A DNA stretch of 64,000 nt from positions 1 through 64,000 of the forward strand of contig NZ_VPFL01000004.1 in NCBI RefSeq assembly GCF_008014345.1. The letters run 5' to 3'. Shown one piece after another: positions 20,874 to 29,605 of this stretch. Origin of the DNA: Pelomicrobium methylotrophicum (GTDB lineage Bacteria; Pseudomonadota; Gammaproteobacteria; Burkholderiales; UBA6910). Made by a program: the position numbers and the translations under genes. Numbering within the stretch: position 1 is the stretch's first letter; every line of letters begins with the position of its first letter. Below the pieces are notes generated by a model that worked only from the letters and a program-made list of their open reading frames with translations, did not search any database and was not told the origin of the DNA.

Positions 20874-22034
20874 TCACGCCTCGTCCGGCTCCGGGTCGTC
20901 CCGGTGACTGGGAGCCGGCTCTGCGGCACAAGCGCGCGCCACCCGGCCGGGCACCTGGGGAGTCGGGCACACCACGTCCGCGTTCTGGGCCCGATGCCGC
21001 AAGGCATGATCAATCAGCACCAAGGCGAGCATCGCCTCGGCGATGGGGGTTGCCCGGATGCCCACGCAGGGATCGTGGCGGCCGGTGGTCTCGACGACGA
21101 CCGGCTTTCCTTCCTTGTCGATGGAGCGCCGCGGCAGCCGGATGCTGGACGTGGGCTTGATGCCGATGGAGACCAGGATATCCTGGCCGGTGGAAATTCC
21201 GCCCAGAATTCCCCCCGCGTTGTTGGTCAGGAACCCCTCGGGGGTGATCTCGTCCGAGTGCTCAGTGCCTTTCTGCTCCACCGACGCGAAACCGGCGCCG
21301 ATCTCCACCGCTTTCACCGCGTTGATGCTCATCATCGCGTGGGCGATGGCGGCGTCCAGCCGGTCGTACACGGGTTCGCCCCAGCCGACGGGGACGTTTT
21401 CGGCCACCACGTTGATCCGCGCACCCACCGAGTCTCCCGACTTCCGTAGCTGGTCCATGAACGCCTCCAGCTCCGGCACCGCGTCGGGATCGGCGGCGAA
21501 AAAAGGATTGTCGTCCACCGCATCCCACGACTTGAATGGAATCCGGATCGGCCCGAGCTGGGCCAGGTAGCCACGGATAAGCACGCCGTAGCGGGTGCGC
21601 AGCCATTTCTTGGCGATGGCGCCAGCCGCCACCCGCACCGCGGTCTCTCGGGCTGACGCCCGGCCGCCTCCGCGGTAGTCCCGAATGCCGTACTTCTGCC
21701 AATAGGTGTAGTCGGCGTGGCCGGGACGGAACACATCCATGATCTTGCTGTAGTCACGGCTTCGGGCATCCACGTTGCGGATCAGAAGCCCGATGGGCGT
21801 CCCCGTGGTCCGCCCCTCGAACACGCCGGACAGGATCTCCACCGTGTCGGGCTCGCGCCGCTGGGTGACGTGGCGGGAAGTCCCAGGGCGGCGGCGGTCG
21901 AGCTCAGCCTGGATATCGGCCTCGGTCAGCTCGAGGCCCGGCGGGCATCCGTCGACGACACAACCGATCGCAGGGCCGTGGGACTCACCGAAGGAGGTAA
22001 CGCAGAAGAGCTTGCCGAGAGTGTTGCCGGCCAT
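20874..22034 (-). CDS. aroC: Chorismate synthase
   Basis: Last step of the shikimate pathway: FMN-dependent elimination of phosphate from EPSP to give chorismate. The 386-residue protein begins [20 protein letters not shown] and carries the signature segments [20 protein letters not shown] and [18 protein letters not shown]. It is about 20-30 residues longer than typical because of a charged, low-complexity C-terminal tail ([10 protein letters not shown]), which may be read into the adjoining repeat. Probably cotranscribed with the MFS gene downstream. Confidence 0.96.
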   Translation of the reverse strand: MAGNTLGKLFCVTSFGESHGPAIGCVVDGCPPGLELTEADIQAELDRRRPGTSRHVTQRREPDTVEILSGVFEGRTTGTPIGLLIRNVDARSRDYSKIMDVFRPGHADYTYWQKYGIRDYRGGGRASARETAVRVAAGAIAKKWLRTRYGVLIRGYLAQLGPIRIPFKSWDAVDDNPFFAADPDAVPELEAFMDQLRKSGDSVGARINVVAENVPVGWGEPVYDRLDAAIAHAMMSINAVKAVEIGAGFASVEQKGTEHSDEITPEGFLTNNAGGILGGISTGQDILVSIGIKPTSSIRLPRRSIDKEGKPVVVETTGRHDPCVGIRATPIAEAMLALVLIDHALRHRAQNADVVCPTPQVPGRVARACAAEPAPSHRDDPEPDEA

Positions 22035-22092
22035 GGGAACGCTCGCAAAAACAGGGGGTGAAGTTTAACATAGCATTCAATCCCCAACGCCC

Positions 22093-22133
22093 GCGTCGCC
22101 GCCGGGGAGCGCGACTCCTTAAGCCGGCGACGC
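22093..22133. repeat. 9-bp inverted repeat between aroC and the oxidoreductase gene
   Basis: Perfect arms GCGTCGCCG and CGGCGACGC are separated by 23 bases in the divergent intergenic region. No T-run follows, so it does not look like a terminator; it could be an operator or an RNA stem in the short leader. Function is unknown. Confidence 0.4.
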
Positions 22134-22172
22134 TTCCGTGCCGCTTGCGTAGAGAACAAAGGCTCGTCAGCG

Positions 22173-23174
22173 ATGAAGGCAATCCTCATGACGGGCGTCG
22201 GCGGTCCCGAGGTGCTGCGCTACGCGGACGTGGCCGATCCCGAGATCCCGAGCCCTCATCACGTTCTGGTCCGGCTTCACGCGGCCGGTGTGAACCCGAT
22301 CGACACCAAGATCCGGGCAACGCACTCGTACTACCCCGAACGGTTGCCGGCCATCCTGGGATGCGACGGCGCCGGCGTCGTGGAAGCGGTCGGGTCCTCA
22401 GTCACCCGCTTCCGACCCGGCGACGAGGTCTACTTTTTCAATAGCGGTCTCGGCTACGAGCCCGGCGCCTACGCGCAATACACGGTGGTGCCCGAATACT
22501 ACTGCGCGCTGAAGCCTCGCCACTTGTCGATGCAGGAGGCGGCTGCCGCGCCCCTGGTGCTGGTCACGGCGTGGGAGGCGCTGATCAAGCGGGCTCAGCT
22601 CAAGCCGCAGGAAACGATCCTGGTCCATGGTGGGGCGGGAGGCGTCGGCCATGTGGCCGTGCAGTTGGCGAAGCACTTGGGCGCCTTCGTCGCAACGACC
22701 GTGAGCAGCGAGACCAAGGCAGAATTCGTGCGGGGGCTGGGAGCCGACCACGTCATCCGCTACCCGGAGGAAGACTTCGTCGAGGCGGCGCTCAAGTGGA
22801 CCGATGGCAGGGGTGTCAAAGTAGTCCTGGACACGGTGGGTGGCGCCACCTTCTGCCGTTCGTTCTCCGCCACCCGGGTATATGGACAGGTGGTCACCCT
22901 GCTTTCCGCCGCTTGCGAGCCATCGGCGATCAACACCGCCCGCATGCGCAACCTGACCGTGGGATACGTGCAGGTCATCGCGCCCATCTATCTGGGGCTC
23001 CACTCGGCGCGCCTTGCCCAGACGCGCATCCTGGAGGAGGGCGCGCGGCTGATGGAGGAGGGCAGGCTGCGCGTCCACGTGGGCCGGGTATTGCCCCTGG
23101 CGGAGGCCGCCGAGGCCCATCGCCTCATCGCATCAGGCGGCACGATGGGCAAGATCGTCCTTGCGATCCCCTAA
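22173..23174 (+). CDS. NADPH:quinone oxidoreductase-like protein (MDR superfamily)
   Basis: Medium-chain dehydrogenase/reductase of 333 residues in the zeta-crystallin/quinone oxidoreductase branch. It has the N-terminal GroES-like fold (GVNPIDTKIR, GCDGAGVVEAVG) and a Rossmann domain with ILVHGGAGGVGHVAVQLAK (about 150-168). The zinc-binding cysteines of alcohol dehydrogenases are absent, so it is probably a zinc-independent NADPH reductase of quinones or enones. It stands alone, divergent from aroC. The actual substrate cannot be read from the sequence. Confidence 0.85.
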   Translation: MKAILMTGVGGPEVLRYADVADPEIPSPHHVLVRLHAAGVNPIDTKIRATHSYYPERLPAILGCDGAGVVEAVGSSVTRFRPGDEVYFFNSGLGYEPGAYAQYTVVPEYYCALKPRHLSMQEAAAAPLVLVTAWEALIKRAQLKPQETILVHGGAGGVGHVAVQLAKHLGAFVATTVSSETKAEFVRGLGADHVIRYPEEDFVEAALKWTDGRGVKVVLDTVGGATFCRSFSATRVYGQVVTLLSAACEPSAINTARMRNLTVGYVQVIAPIYLGLHSARLAQTRILEEGARLMEEGRLRVHVGRVLPLAEAAEAHRLIASGGTMGKIVLAIP

Positions 23175-23355
23175 CAGTCCCGCCGCAGCCGCCCCGCCGC
23201 TGACGGGCTCTGATAGGATATGATGTTGCCATGGCCGGTGGCGCCTCGATCCGCCACTCGAGCAGGACCGCCGCGGCCGAAAAAGAACACGTCCGACCCC
23301 GGCGGAGCGCCCGAGAAAGCCATCGGCATTGCGTAACTTCGGGGAGGAGGCTGTC

Positions 23356-24393
23356 GTGAAAATCCTGCTGGTCGACGACTCGCGCACGGTGCGCGCGGTG
23401 CTCTCGCGCATGCTGTGCGGGCTCGGTCATGCCGTCGTGGAGGCCCAGGACGGAAGCCAGGCGCTGGAATGCCTGGGGCGGGAACCCGTGGACCTGGTCC
23501 TCCTCGACGTGCAGATGCCTCGTCTGGATGGGTTCGACGCGGTCCGGCGGATCCGGGCGCTTCAGAACAACCGCTGGATCCCGATCATCTTCTTGAGCGG
23601 GCGCGAATCCGACACGGACCTGGAGAAAGGTATCCTGGCCGGTGGCGACGACTACCTGGTCAAGCCCGTCAGCCCGGTGGTACTGGGCGCCAAGATCCGC
23701 GCCATGCAGCGCATCCATGACATGCAGCGCCAGCTCTTCGAGCTGACCGAGCGCCTCGCCAAGGCCAACCAGGAGCTGGCGCAACTCGCCCGCCAGGACA
23801 GTCTCACCGGAGTCGCCAACCGGCACCACTTCGACGAACGGCTGGCGGAGGAACTCGCCCGGGCGCGGCGCCATCGGGTGCCGCTGGGCCTCCTCCTGTG
23901 CGACGTGGACGACTTCAAGGCGTACAACGACCGCTACGGGCACCCGGCGGGCGACGCCTGCCTACAGCGCATCGCGGCGGCCCTGGCGAGCGCCTGCCGG
24001 CGCGCCACCGATTTCGTCGCCCGCTACGGCGGGGAAGAATTCGCCCTCATTCTTCCGGACACCGATGCCGCCGGCGTGGCCAGCGTGGCAGAGGCCGCCC
24101 GCGCCCGGGTGGAGGCGCTCGGCATCCCCCACGCGGGATCCCGAGTCTCGACCGTGGTGACGGTAAGCCTCGGCGGCGTCGCCGTGGTGCCCGATCCGTC
24201 CACGACCCCGGCCCTGCTGATCAGGCGCGCTGACGCGGCCCTCTACCGCGCCAAGCTGGAGGGGCGCAACCGCTTCGCCGCCTGGTCCCCCGGGCGCGAC
24301 GAGGCAATCGGTCGCCTCCCCGAGGAAGCAGCCTCAAACGCGGGCGCTCCTCCGGAGGCAAAAGACGCAGAGAATGCGAAAAGCCTGTCCTGA
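23356..24393 (+). CDS. Response regulator with GGDEF (diguanylate cyclase) output
   Basis: Two-component receiver fused to a diguanylate cyclase, making c-di-GMP on phosphorylation. The 345-residue protein has a REC domain (about 1-118: VDDSRTVRAVLSRML, phospho-acceptor Asp in LVLLDVQMPRLDG, Lys in LVKPVSP), a short coiled coil (120-145) and a GGDEF domain with the active-site motif YGGEEF. RATD five residues before the motif is a product-inhibition I-site, so the enzyme is probably active and feedback-controlled. The start is a GTG behind GGGGAGGAGG. No histidine kinase is adjacent. The C-terminal 40 residues are low-complexity. Confidence 0.92.
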   Translation: MKILLVDDSRTVRAVLSRMLCGLGHAVVEAQDGSQALECLGREPVDLVLLDVQMPRLDGFDAVRRIRALQNNRWIPIIFLSGRESDTDLEKGILAGGDDYLVKPVSPVVLGAKIRAMQRIHDMQRQLFELTERLAKANQELAQLARQDSLTGVANRHHFDERLAEELARARRHRVPLGLLLCDVDDFKAYNDRYGHPAGDACLQRIAAALASACRRATDFVARYGGEEFALILPDTDAAGVASVAEAARARVEALGIPHAGSRVSTVVTVSLGGVAVVPDPSTTPALLIRRADAALYRAKLEGRNRFAAWSPGRDEAIGRLPEEAASNAGAPPEAKDAENAKSLS

Positions 24394-24447
24394 CTCCAAA
24401 CCGGGGGGCCGCCCAAGGCAGCGGCGGAGCGCAAACGCCCAGGCCAG

Positions 24448-24726
24448 CTAGCGATCCGAATGTCCGAGGTCCCTGCCAGGCGCGACCCGGTCGCGCAGGC
24501 GTCGCTTGAGTTCTTTCGCTTCCGGGAATCGGCCTTCCTCCTTGCGCGACCAGACCAGCTCTCCGTTGACCCGCACCTCGAAAATGCCGCCCGTCCCGGG
24601 CACGAGGGCCACCTCTCCCAGCTCCGCCTCAAACGTGGTGAGCAACTCCTGCGCGAGCCATGCCGCCCGCAGGAGCCAACGGCACTGGGTGCAGTAGCGG
24701 ATTTCGACCCGAGGTTTCCCGGTCAT
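24448..24726 (-). CDS. SelW/Rdx-family thioredoxin-like protein
   Basis: Small redox protein of 92 residues. It starts MTGKPRVEIRYCTQCRW, with the CxxC redox motif (CTQC) after the first strand, and contains VPGTGGIFEVRVNGE, typical of the SelT/SelW/SelH fold. Family members elsewhere carry selenocysteine at the second redox position; here it is cysteine. Function is not settled for bacterial members. It converges on the REC-GGDEF gene and is divergent from thyA. Confidence 0.85.
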   Translation of the reverse strand: MTGKPRVEIRYCTQCRWLLRAAWLAQELLTTFEAELGEVALVPGTGGIFEVRVNGELVWSRKEEGRFPEAKELKRRLRDRVAPGRDLGHSDR

Positions 24727-24959
24727 CGTGATGGGCGGGGCGCCATGGAACGGGAGAACGGCGGCCGGCGACGGGTCTTGCCCGATGGCTGCGCCGACAC
24801 CCGGCCTGCCCCACTCGAATTATAATGGCAGGCGTCGCTGTTCGGCGGGCCGCCGCCCTTCAAGTCGCAAGCGCTGTCATGGACGTAGGCCGGGTCATGG
24901 CGGCCGGCGAACGACGCGGTCCTCACAGCGCCATCGATCGCTTGCCCCGAGGTACGCCC

Positions 24960-25754
24960 ATGCGCCAATACCTTGATCTGATGCGGCACGTCCTGGAGCA
25001 CGGGGTCCGCAAGCCGGACCGCACTGGCGTCGGCACGCTCTCCGTCTTCGGCTATCAGATGCGCTTCGACCTCGCCCGCGGCTTCCCCCTGGTCACCACC
25101 AAGAAGATCCATCTCAAGAGCGTGATCTACGAACTGTTGTGGTTCCTCAAGGGGGACACCAACGTGCGCTACCTGCAGCAACACGGCGTGACGATCTGGG
25201 ACGAGTGGGCGGATGCGAACGGCGATCTAGGCCCCATCTACGGCTACCAGTGGCGCTCCTGGCCTGCCCCCGACGGACGGCACATCGATCAGGTGAGCCG
25301 GGTGGTGAGCGAAATCAGGAACAACCCCCACTCGCGCCGGCTGATCGTCTCCGCCTGGAACGTGGCGGATCTCGACAAGATGGCGCTCACGCCCTGCCAC
25401 GCCCTGTTCCAGTTCTACGTGGCCGACGGGCGCCTTTCGTGCCAGCTCTACCAGCGGAGCTGCGACGTGTTCCTGGGGCTGCCGTTCAACATCGCCAGCT
25501 ATTCGCTCCTCACCCACATGGTCGCCCAGCAGTGCGACCTGGCAGTGGGGGAATTTGTCTGGACCGGGGGCGACGTGCACCTGTACTTAAACCACCTGGA
25601 GCAGGCGCGGGAACAGCTCAAGCGGGAGCCGTATCCCCCGCCGAGCTTGAACATCCGGCGCAAGCCGCCGTCTTTGTTCGACTACGAATACGAAGACTTC
25701 GAGTTCGTGAACTACCGGCACCATCCGGCGATCCCGGCGCCCATCGCGGTATGA
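24960..25754 (+). CDS. thyA: Thymidylate synthase
   Basis: Makes dTMP from dUMP with methylenetetrahydrofolate. The chosen ATG gives [15 protein letters not shown] and a 264-residue protein, the same length as E. coli ThyA; further upstream codons in frame are not conserved and GAGG precedes this ATG. The nucleophile is the cysteine in [12 protein letters not shown], and [12 protein letters not shown] and [13 protein letters not shown] are present. Its TGA overlaps the folA ATG (ATGA), so the enzyme is coupled to the reductase that recycles its dihydrofolate product. Confidence 0.97.
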   Translation: MRQYLDLMRHVLEHGVRKPDRTGVGTLSVFGYQMRFDLARGFPLVTTKKIHLKSVIYELLWFLKGDTNVRYLQQHGVTIWDEWADANGDLGPIYGYQWRSWPAPDGRHIDQVSRVVSEIRNNPHSRRLIVSAWNVADLDKMALTPCHALFQFYVADGRLSCQLYQRSCDVFLGLPFNIASYSLLTHMVAQQCDLAVGEFVWTGGDVHLYLNHLEQAREQLKREPYPPPSLNIRRKPPSLFDYEYEDFEFVNYRHHPAIPAPIAV

Positions 25755-26245
25755 CCGCGACCGGCAGAGGAATCGCCTTGGTCGTCGCCGTCGCGCGAAA
25801 CGGTGTCATCGGCGCCGGCAACGCGCTTCCCTGGCGTCTTCCCGACGACCTCAAATACTTCAAAGCCCTCACCATGGGCCACTGCGTGGTGATGGGGCGA
25901 AAGACCTTCGAATCCATCGGCAGGCCCCTGCCAGGACGGCAAAACGTGATCGTCACGCGTCAGGCGGGCTATCGGGTCCCGGGGGCGGAGGTGGTCCATT
26001 CCGTGGAGGAGGCGTTGGAAGCGTGCGAGCGGAAGGACGAAGTTTTCGTGATCGGTGGCGCTGAGCTATTCCGCCAGCTCATCGACCGCGCCAGCCGCTT
26101 GTACATGACCGAGGTGCTGCGGGAGTTCGAAGGAGATGTTTTTTTCCCCGAGTACGATCGCACGGCGTGGCGGGAAGTGAGCCGCGATCGGCGCCACGCC
26201 GGCGACCTGGAGTATCACTTCGTGGTGTACGAGCGGGTGCGCTGA
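25751..26245 (+). CDS. folA: Dihydrofolate reductase
   Basis: NADPH-dependent reduction of dihydrofolate to tetrahydrofolate. The 164-residue protein has [18 protein letters not shown] with the catalytic Asp, [16 protein letters not shown] for the cofactor phosphate, and [10 protein letters not shown]. Start overlaps the thyA stop. Length and motifs are those of chromosomal FolA. Convergent with the decarboxylase gene, 25 bases away, with no obvious terminator between. Confidence 0.96.
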   Translation: MTATGRGIALVVAVARNGVIGAGNALPWRLPDDLKYFKALTMGHCVVMGRKTFESIGRPLPGRQNVIVTRQAGYRVPGAEVVHSVEEALEACERKDEVFVIGGAELFRQLIDRASRLYMTEVLREFEGDVFFPEYDRTAWREVSRDRRHAGDLEYHFVVYERVR

Positions 26246-26270
26246 CGCGCGCCCGCCCTGGGCCACCGCG

Positions 26271-27431
26271 TCACAGAACAATCACTTCCGGCAGGGGGAA
26301 GCCGTTGAACGTGCTGGCGTAAGCCGTTGTGTAAGCACCGGCGTTGGGAAGATAGATGAAATCCCCTTCCTGCATGTCCTCCGGGAGCATCTCTTCCTGC
26401 AGGATGACGTCCACCGAGTCGCAAGTCGGCCCCGCCACACACCAGGGCACCATGGGACCGGTGCGATCAGTGCGGATCTGATAGCGCAGGCCCTCCGCGG
26501 TTTCGATGATGCCGCCGAAGAGGCCCGCGTCCCAGTACATCCAGCGGCGTCCAGCGCGGGTGGCAGTGCCCACGACGCGGCAGACAAAGTAGGCGGCGTC
26601 GGAGACCAGGTAGCGCCCGGGTTCGGCGACCACCTCCACCTCCTCCGGGAAAGCCTCCAGCGCTTCGTTCACCACCTCGCCGATCACCTCGATGGCAGGG
26701 ATCGGCTTGACATAGCGCACCGGGAACCCGCCGCCGATGTTGAGCATACGCGGCCTCATGCCGGCGGCGATGAGCTGGTCGAACACGGCGCGCGAGCGCT
26801 CAATCGCCACACGCCAGTTTTGGGGGTTGCGGCATTGGGAACCCACGTGAAAGGTCACACCTGCCATGTCGGCCCGCGCCGCCGCCGCGGCCGCGATAAT
26901 CTCGGGCACGTCCACCAGGTGGGCACCGAACTTGCCGGCCAGCGGCCAGTCAGCCCCGATGTTGGGGGTATCAATGCGCAGGTAAAGCTTGGCATCCGGC
27001 TTGATGGACACCACCTTGCGCACTTCCTCCACGCTGTCCACCACGAACCACTCGACGCCCTTATGAGCCGCGTACTCGATGTAGGCGCGCGATTTCATGG
27101 GATTGCTATAGAGCACCTCGCGCGCCGGCACCCCCAGGCTGAGCAGGAGGTCGAGCTCGGCAACGGAGGCGATCTCGAAGCCGGTGCCCTCGTCCCTGAG
27201 CACCTGGACGACGCGCGGATCAGGATTGGCTTTCACCGCGTAATAGGGCTTGACGCGCGGCATCGCACGAGTGAAGCGCCGGGTCTTCAGGCGGATGATT
27301 TCGGGATCGATCAGAAGGAACGGCTTTTCGTAGCCGCGCTTGAGAACGGTCTTGACGTGGCTGAAGTCGAGGCTGACTTCAGGATGGGTATCGAAGATGG
27401 GCTCGTTGGCTTGGACAGCAGCGCGGGGCAT
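26271..27431 (-). CDS. Ornithine/lysine decarboxylase (fold type III)
   Basis: PLP decarboxylase of the alanine-racemase-fold group that makes putrescine (or cadaverine). The 386-residue product has the PLP lysine in PYYAVKANPDP, the glycine loop in LNIGGGFPVRY, and the active-site segment GPTCDSVD with the conserved Cys and Asp of the eukaryotic-type ODC family. The ATG at MPRAAVQ was chosen for GAGGAGAG immediately upstream. A 21-codon ORF with a perfect ribosome site lies just upstream in the same frame, separated by one UAG. Ornithine is the most likely substrate, but lysine use cannot be excluded. Confidence 0.88.
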   Translation of the reverse strand: MPRAAVQANEPIFDTHPEVSLDFSHVKTVLKRGYEKPFLLIDPEIIRLKTRRFTRAMPRVKPYYAVKANPDPRVVQVLRDEGTGFEIASVAELDLLLSLGVPAREVLYSNPMKSRAYIEYAAHKGVEWFVVDSVEEVRKVVSIKPDAKLYLRIDTPNIGADWPLAGKFGAHLVDVPEIIAAAAAARADMAGVTFHVGSQCRNPQNWRVAIERSRAVFDQLIAAGMRPRMLNIGGGFPVRYVKPIPAIEVIGEVVNEALEAFPEEVEVVAEPGRYLVSDAAYFVCRVVGTATRAGRRWMYWDAGLFGGIIETAEGLRYQIRTDRTGPMVPWCVAGPTCDSVDVILQEEMLPEDMQEGDFIYLPNAGAYTTAYASTFNGFPLPEVIVL

Positions 27432-27452
27432 CAATCTCTCCTCGAACAGCAC

Positions 27453-27518
27453 CTAGGTTACCGGGGTATGGACGTTCACCAGGTCGACCGTGAGGGGAGC
27501 GTTCCTTTTGACTGTCAT
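27453..27518 (-). CDS. 21-residue upstream ORF before the decarboxylase
   Basis: A mini-ORF starting with ATG six bases after the near-perfect Shine-Dalgarno AAAGGAGG. It encodes MTVKRNAPLTVDLVNVHTPVT and stops at a single TAG. It is in frame with the decarboxylase, whose own ATG lies 21 bases further on. It may be a leader peptide that controls the decarboxylase, much as speFL controls speF in E. coli, though the sequences are not alike. No family match is known to me. Confidence 0.55.
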   Translation of the reverse strand: MTVKRNAPLTVDLVNVHTPVT

Positions 27519-27571
27519 GATGACCTCCTTTCAGCTCGTGCTCACAAGGGTTTAGGGAAAAAAATACCCGC

Positions 27572-27599
27572 ATTATAAAAACCGGGGTCGCAGAATCAA
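27572..27599 (-). promoter_or_regulatory. Sigma-70 promoter for the decarboxylase transcript
   Basis: On the minus strand TTGATT and a consensus TATAAT are 16 bases apart. The inferred start would leave a leader of about 45 bases before the mini-ORF ATG. This is one of the best sigma-70 matches in the window. Confidence 0.7.
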
Positions 27600-27669
27600 G
27601 CGTAATCCGGGCACCGGCCGGAGCGCGGGAAAACCGGTTCCTATTCAACCTATTAAGCCCCAGCAGGGC

Positions 27670-28236
27670 CTAAATCCTGGGGGGAGTCACGCCTTTTTGC
27701 CCCTGGTACTTACCGTCCCGGTCTTTGTACGAGACCTCGCACACTTCGTCCGCCTCGAAGAACACCACCTGGGCCACGCCCTCGTTGGCGTAAATCTTGG
27801 CCGGCAGGGGCGTGGTGTTGGAGAACTCCAGGGTCACGTACCCCTCCCATTCGGGCTCGAAAGGGGTCACGTTGACGATGATGCCGCAGCGGGCATACGT
27901 CGACTTGCCCAAGCAGATGGTGAGCACGTTGCGCGGAATGCGGAAATACTCCACGGTGCGCGCCAAGGCAAAAGAGTTGGGAGGAATGATGCACACGTCG
28001 CCTTTGAAGTCGACGAACGATTTCGAGTCGAAGTTTTTGGGGTCGACAATGGTCGTGTTGATGTTGGTGAAGATCTTAAACTCGTCCGAGCAGCGAATGT
28101 CGTAGCCGTAGCTCGAGGTGCCGTACGAGACCACCTTGTGCCCGTTCACTTCTTTGATCTGGCGGGGCTCGAACGGCTCGATCATGCCGTGCTCGAGCGC
28201 CATGCGGCGGATCCACTTGTCGGACTTGATGCTCAT
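27670..28236 (-). CDS. dcd: dCTP deaminase
   Basis: Deaminates dCTP to dUTP, feeding dTMP synthesis by way of dUTPase and ThyA. The 188-residue protein starts [13 protein letters not shown] and has SYGYDIRC, the catalytic-loop segment [11 protein letters not shown] and the trailing region GKYQGQKG typical of bacterial Dcd. Length is standard. It follows apbC on the same strand with a 165-base gap holding an imperfect palindromic repeat. Confidence 0.96.
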   Translation of the reverse strand: MSIKSDKWIRRMALEHGMIEPFEPRQIKEVNGHKVVSYGTSSYGYDIRCSDEFKIFTNINTTIVDPKNFDSKSFVDFKGDVCIIPPNSFALARTVEYFRIPRNVLTICLGKSTYARCGIIVNVTPFEPEWEGYVTLEFSNTTPLPAKIYANEGVAQVVFFEADEVCEVSYKDRDGKYQGQKGVTPPRI

Positions 28237-28249
28237 GGGTTTCCCCTAA

Positions 28250-28395
28250 CCCCAGAGACACCCGACACAGAGAAGAAGGAGATTTCAAAAACGCGGAGAG
28301 GACAAAGGGAAAGCGATTTTTTCTCTCTCGCCCTTTGCGTCCTTCCCGTTGAAAATTCGTCGTCCTTTTTCCTCTGTACCCCGATGTCCCTGGGG
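28250..28395. repeat. Imperfect palindromic intergenic repeat (copy 3)
   Basis: The clearest copy. CCCCAGAGACAC...ACAGAGAAGAAGGA on the left matches the reverse complement of the right arm (CCCCAGGGACAT...ACAGAGGAAAAAGGA), and both arms continue through ATTTTCAA-like and AAAGGG blocks to a T-rich centre. The element fills almost all of the gap between dcd and apbC. Nothing coding was seen. Confidence 0.65.
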
Positions 28396-28401
28396 TAAAA
28401 C

Positions 28402-29490
28402 TCAAGTGTTTTGGATCACGATTTTCGGGAACACCGCGGAATGGTCCTGGGCGAGGTCGGCGATCTTGACTGCGACGCGCCGGGCAATCGCCTTGTAGAT
28501 CTGCGCCACGCGGCCCTCGGGGTCGGCCACCACGGTGGGCTTGCCGGAGTCCGCCTGCTCGCGAATGTTGATGTCGAGCGGCAGCGCCCCCAAGAACTCG
28601 GTGCCGTAGTCAGCGCACATGCGTTGCGCCCCGCCCTCGCCGAAGATGTGCTCCTCGTGCCCGCATTGGGAGCAAATGTGAATGCTCATGTTTTCCACGA
28701 TGCCAAGAATCGGAATGCCCACTTTCTCGAACATCTTGAGTCCTTTGCGGGCGTCGATGAGGGCGATGTCCTGGGGCGTGGTGACGATGATGGCGCCGGT
28801 GACGGGAACCCGCTGGGCAAGGGTGAGCTGGATATCGCCGGTGCCCGGCGGCAGGTCCACCACCAGATAATCCAAATCGCGCCAGCGCGTCTCGTTGAGC
28901 AGTTGCTCCAGCGCCTGGGTCACCATCGGCCCCCGCCACACCATGGGAGTATCCACGTCGATCAGAAAGCCGATGGACATGGCTTGCAGGCCGTGGCCCT
29001 CCATCGGCTCCAGGCTCTTGCCGTCCCGGGACTCCGGCCGGCCGCGGATGCCCAGCATCATGGGCTGGGAAGGCCCATAGATGTCCGCATCCAGCACGCC
29101 CACCTTCGCGCCTTCGGCGGCCAGGGCGAGCGCCAGGTTGACGGCGGTGGTGGACTTTCCCACTCCCCCTTTGCCGGAAGCGACCGCGATGATGTTGCGT
29201 ATGCCCGGCACCAGTTTCACCCCCCGCTGCACGGCGTGGGCGACGATCTTATAGCTTACGTTCACGTTGACGCTGCCGACGCCGGGCAGGCTTTTCAGCT
29301 TCTCCGTCACCTTGCGGCGGATCTCGTCGAGAACGCTCTTGGCGGGATAGCCCAGGACGATGTCCACGGACACGTTGTCCCCCTCCACCTTCACGCCCTT
29401 GACGGACTTGCCCGTCACGAAATCCTTGTGGGTATTGGGGTCAATCAGCGCCTTCAGGGCGTCTTGAACCTGCTGCTCGGTAATTGCCAC
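28402..29490 (-). CDS. apbC: Mrp/ApbC iron-sulfur carrier ATPase
   Basis: P-loop scaffold/carrier of Fe-S clusters. The 362-residue protein has an N-terminal MIP18-like (DUF59) domain (about 1-80), a deviant Walker A SGKGGVGKST (about 108-117), DADIYGPSQPMMLG, DLPPGTGD and a C-terminal CxxC (CSQCG) that binds a bridging cluster. All features are intact. It is divergent from metG, a common arrangement in proteobacteria. Confidence 0.95.
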   Translation of the reverse strand: MAITEQQVQDALKALIDPNTHKDFVTGKSVKGVKVEGDNVSVDIVLGYPAKSVLDEIRRKVTEKLKSLPGVGSVNVNVSYKIVAHAVQRGVKLVPGIRNIIAVASGKGGVGKSTTAVNLALALAAEGAKVGVLDADIYGPSQPMMLGIRGRPESRDGKSLEPMEGHGLQAMSIGFLIDVDTPMVWRGPMVTQALEQLLNETRWRDLDYLVVDLPPGTGDIQLTLAQRVPVTGAIIVTTPQDIALIDARKGLKMFEKVGIPILGIVENMSIHICSQCGHEEHIFGEGGAQRMCADYGTEFLGALPLDINIREQADSGKPTVVADPEGRVAQIYKAIARRVAVKIADLAQDHSAVFPKIVIQNT

Positions 29491-29605
29491 GGAATCCTCC
29501 TACGGGCCTATGCCGGGAAACCATTCATTGTAACGAAATCCGCGGGCTGATCGGTCGTCGAGCCCACCACTTTGTTAAAATTCGATTTTTCGAGTTCCCG
29601 TCGCC

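Noticed and set aside
24448-24726. Selenocysteine in the SelW-like protein
   Set aside because: The redox motif is read as two cysteines, with no in-frame UGA at that place.
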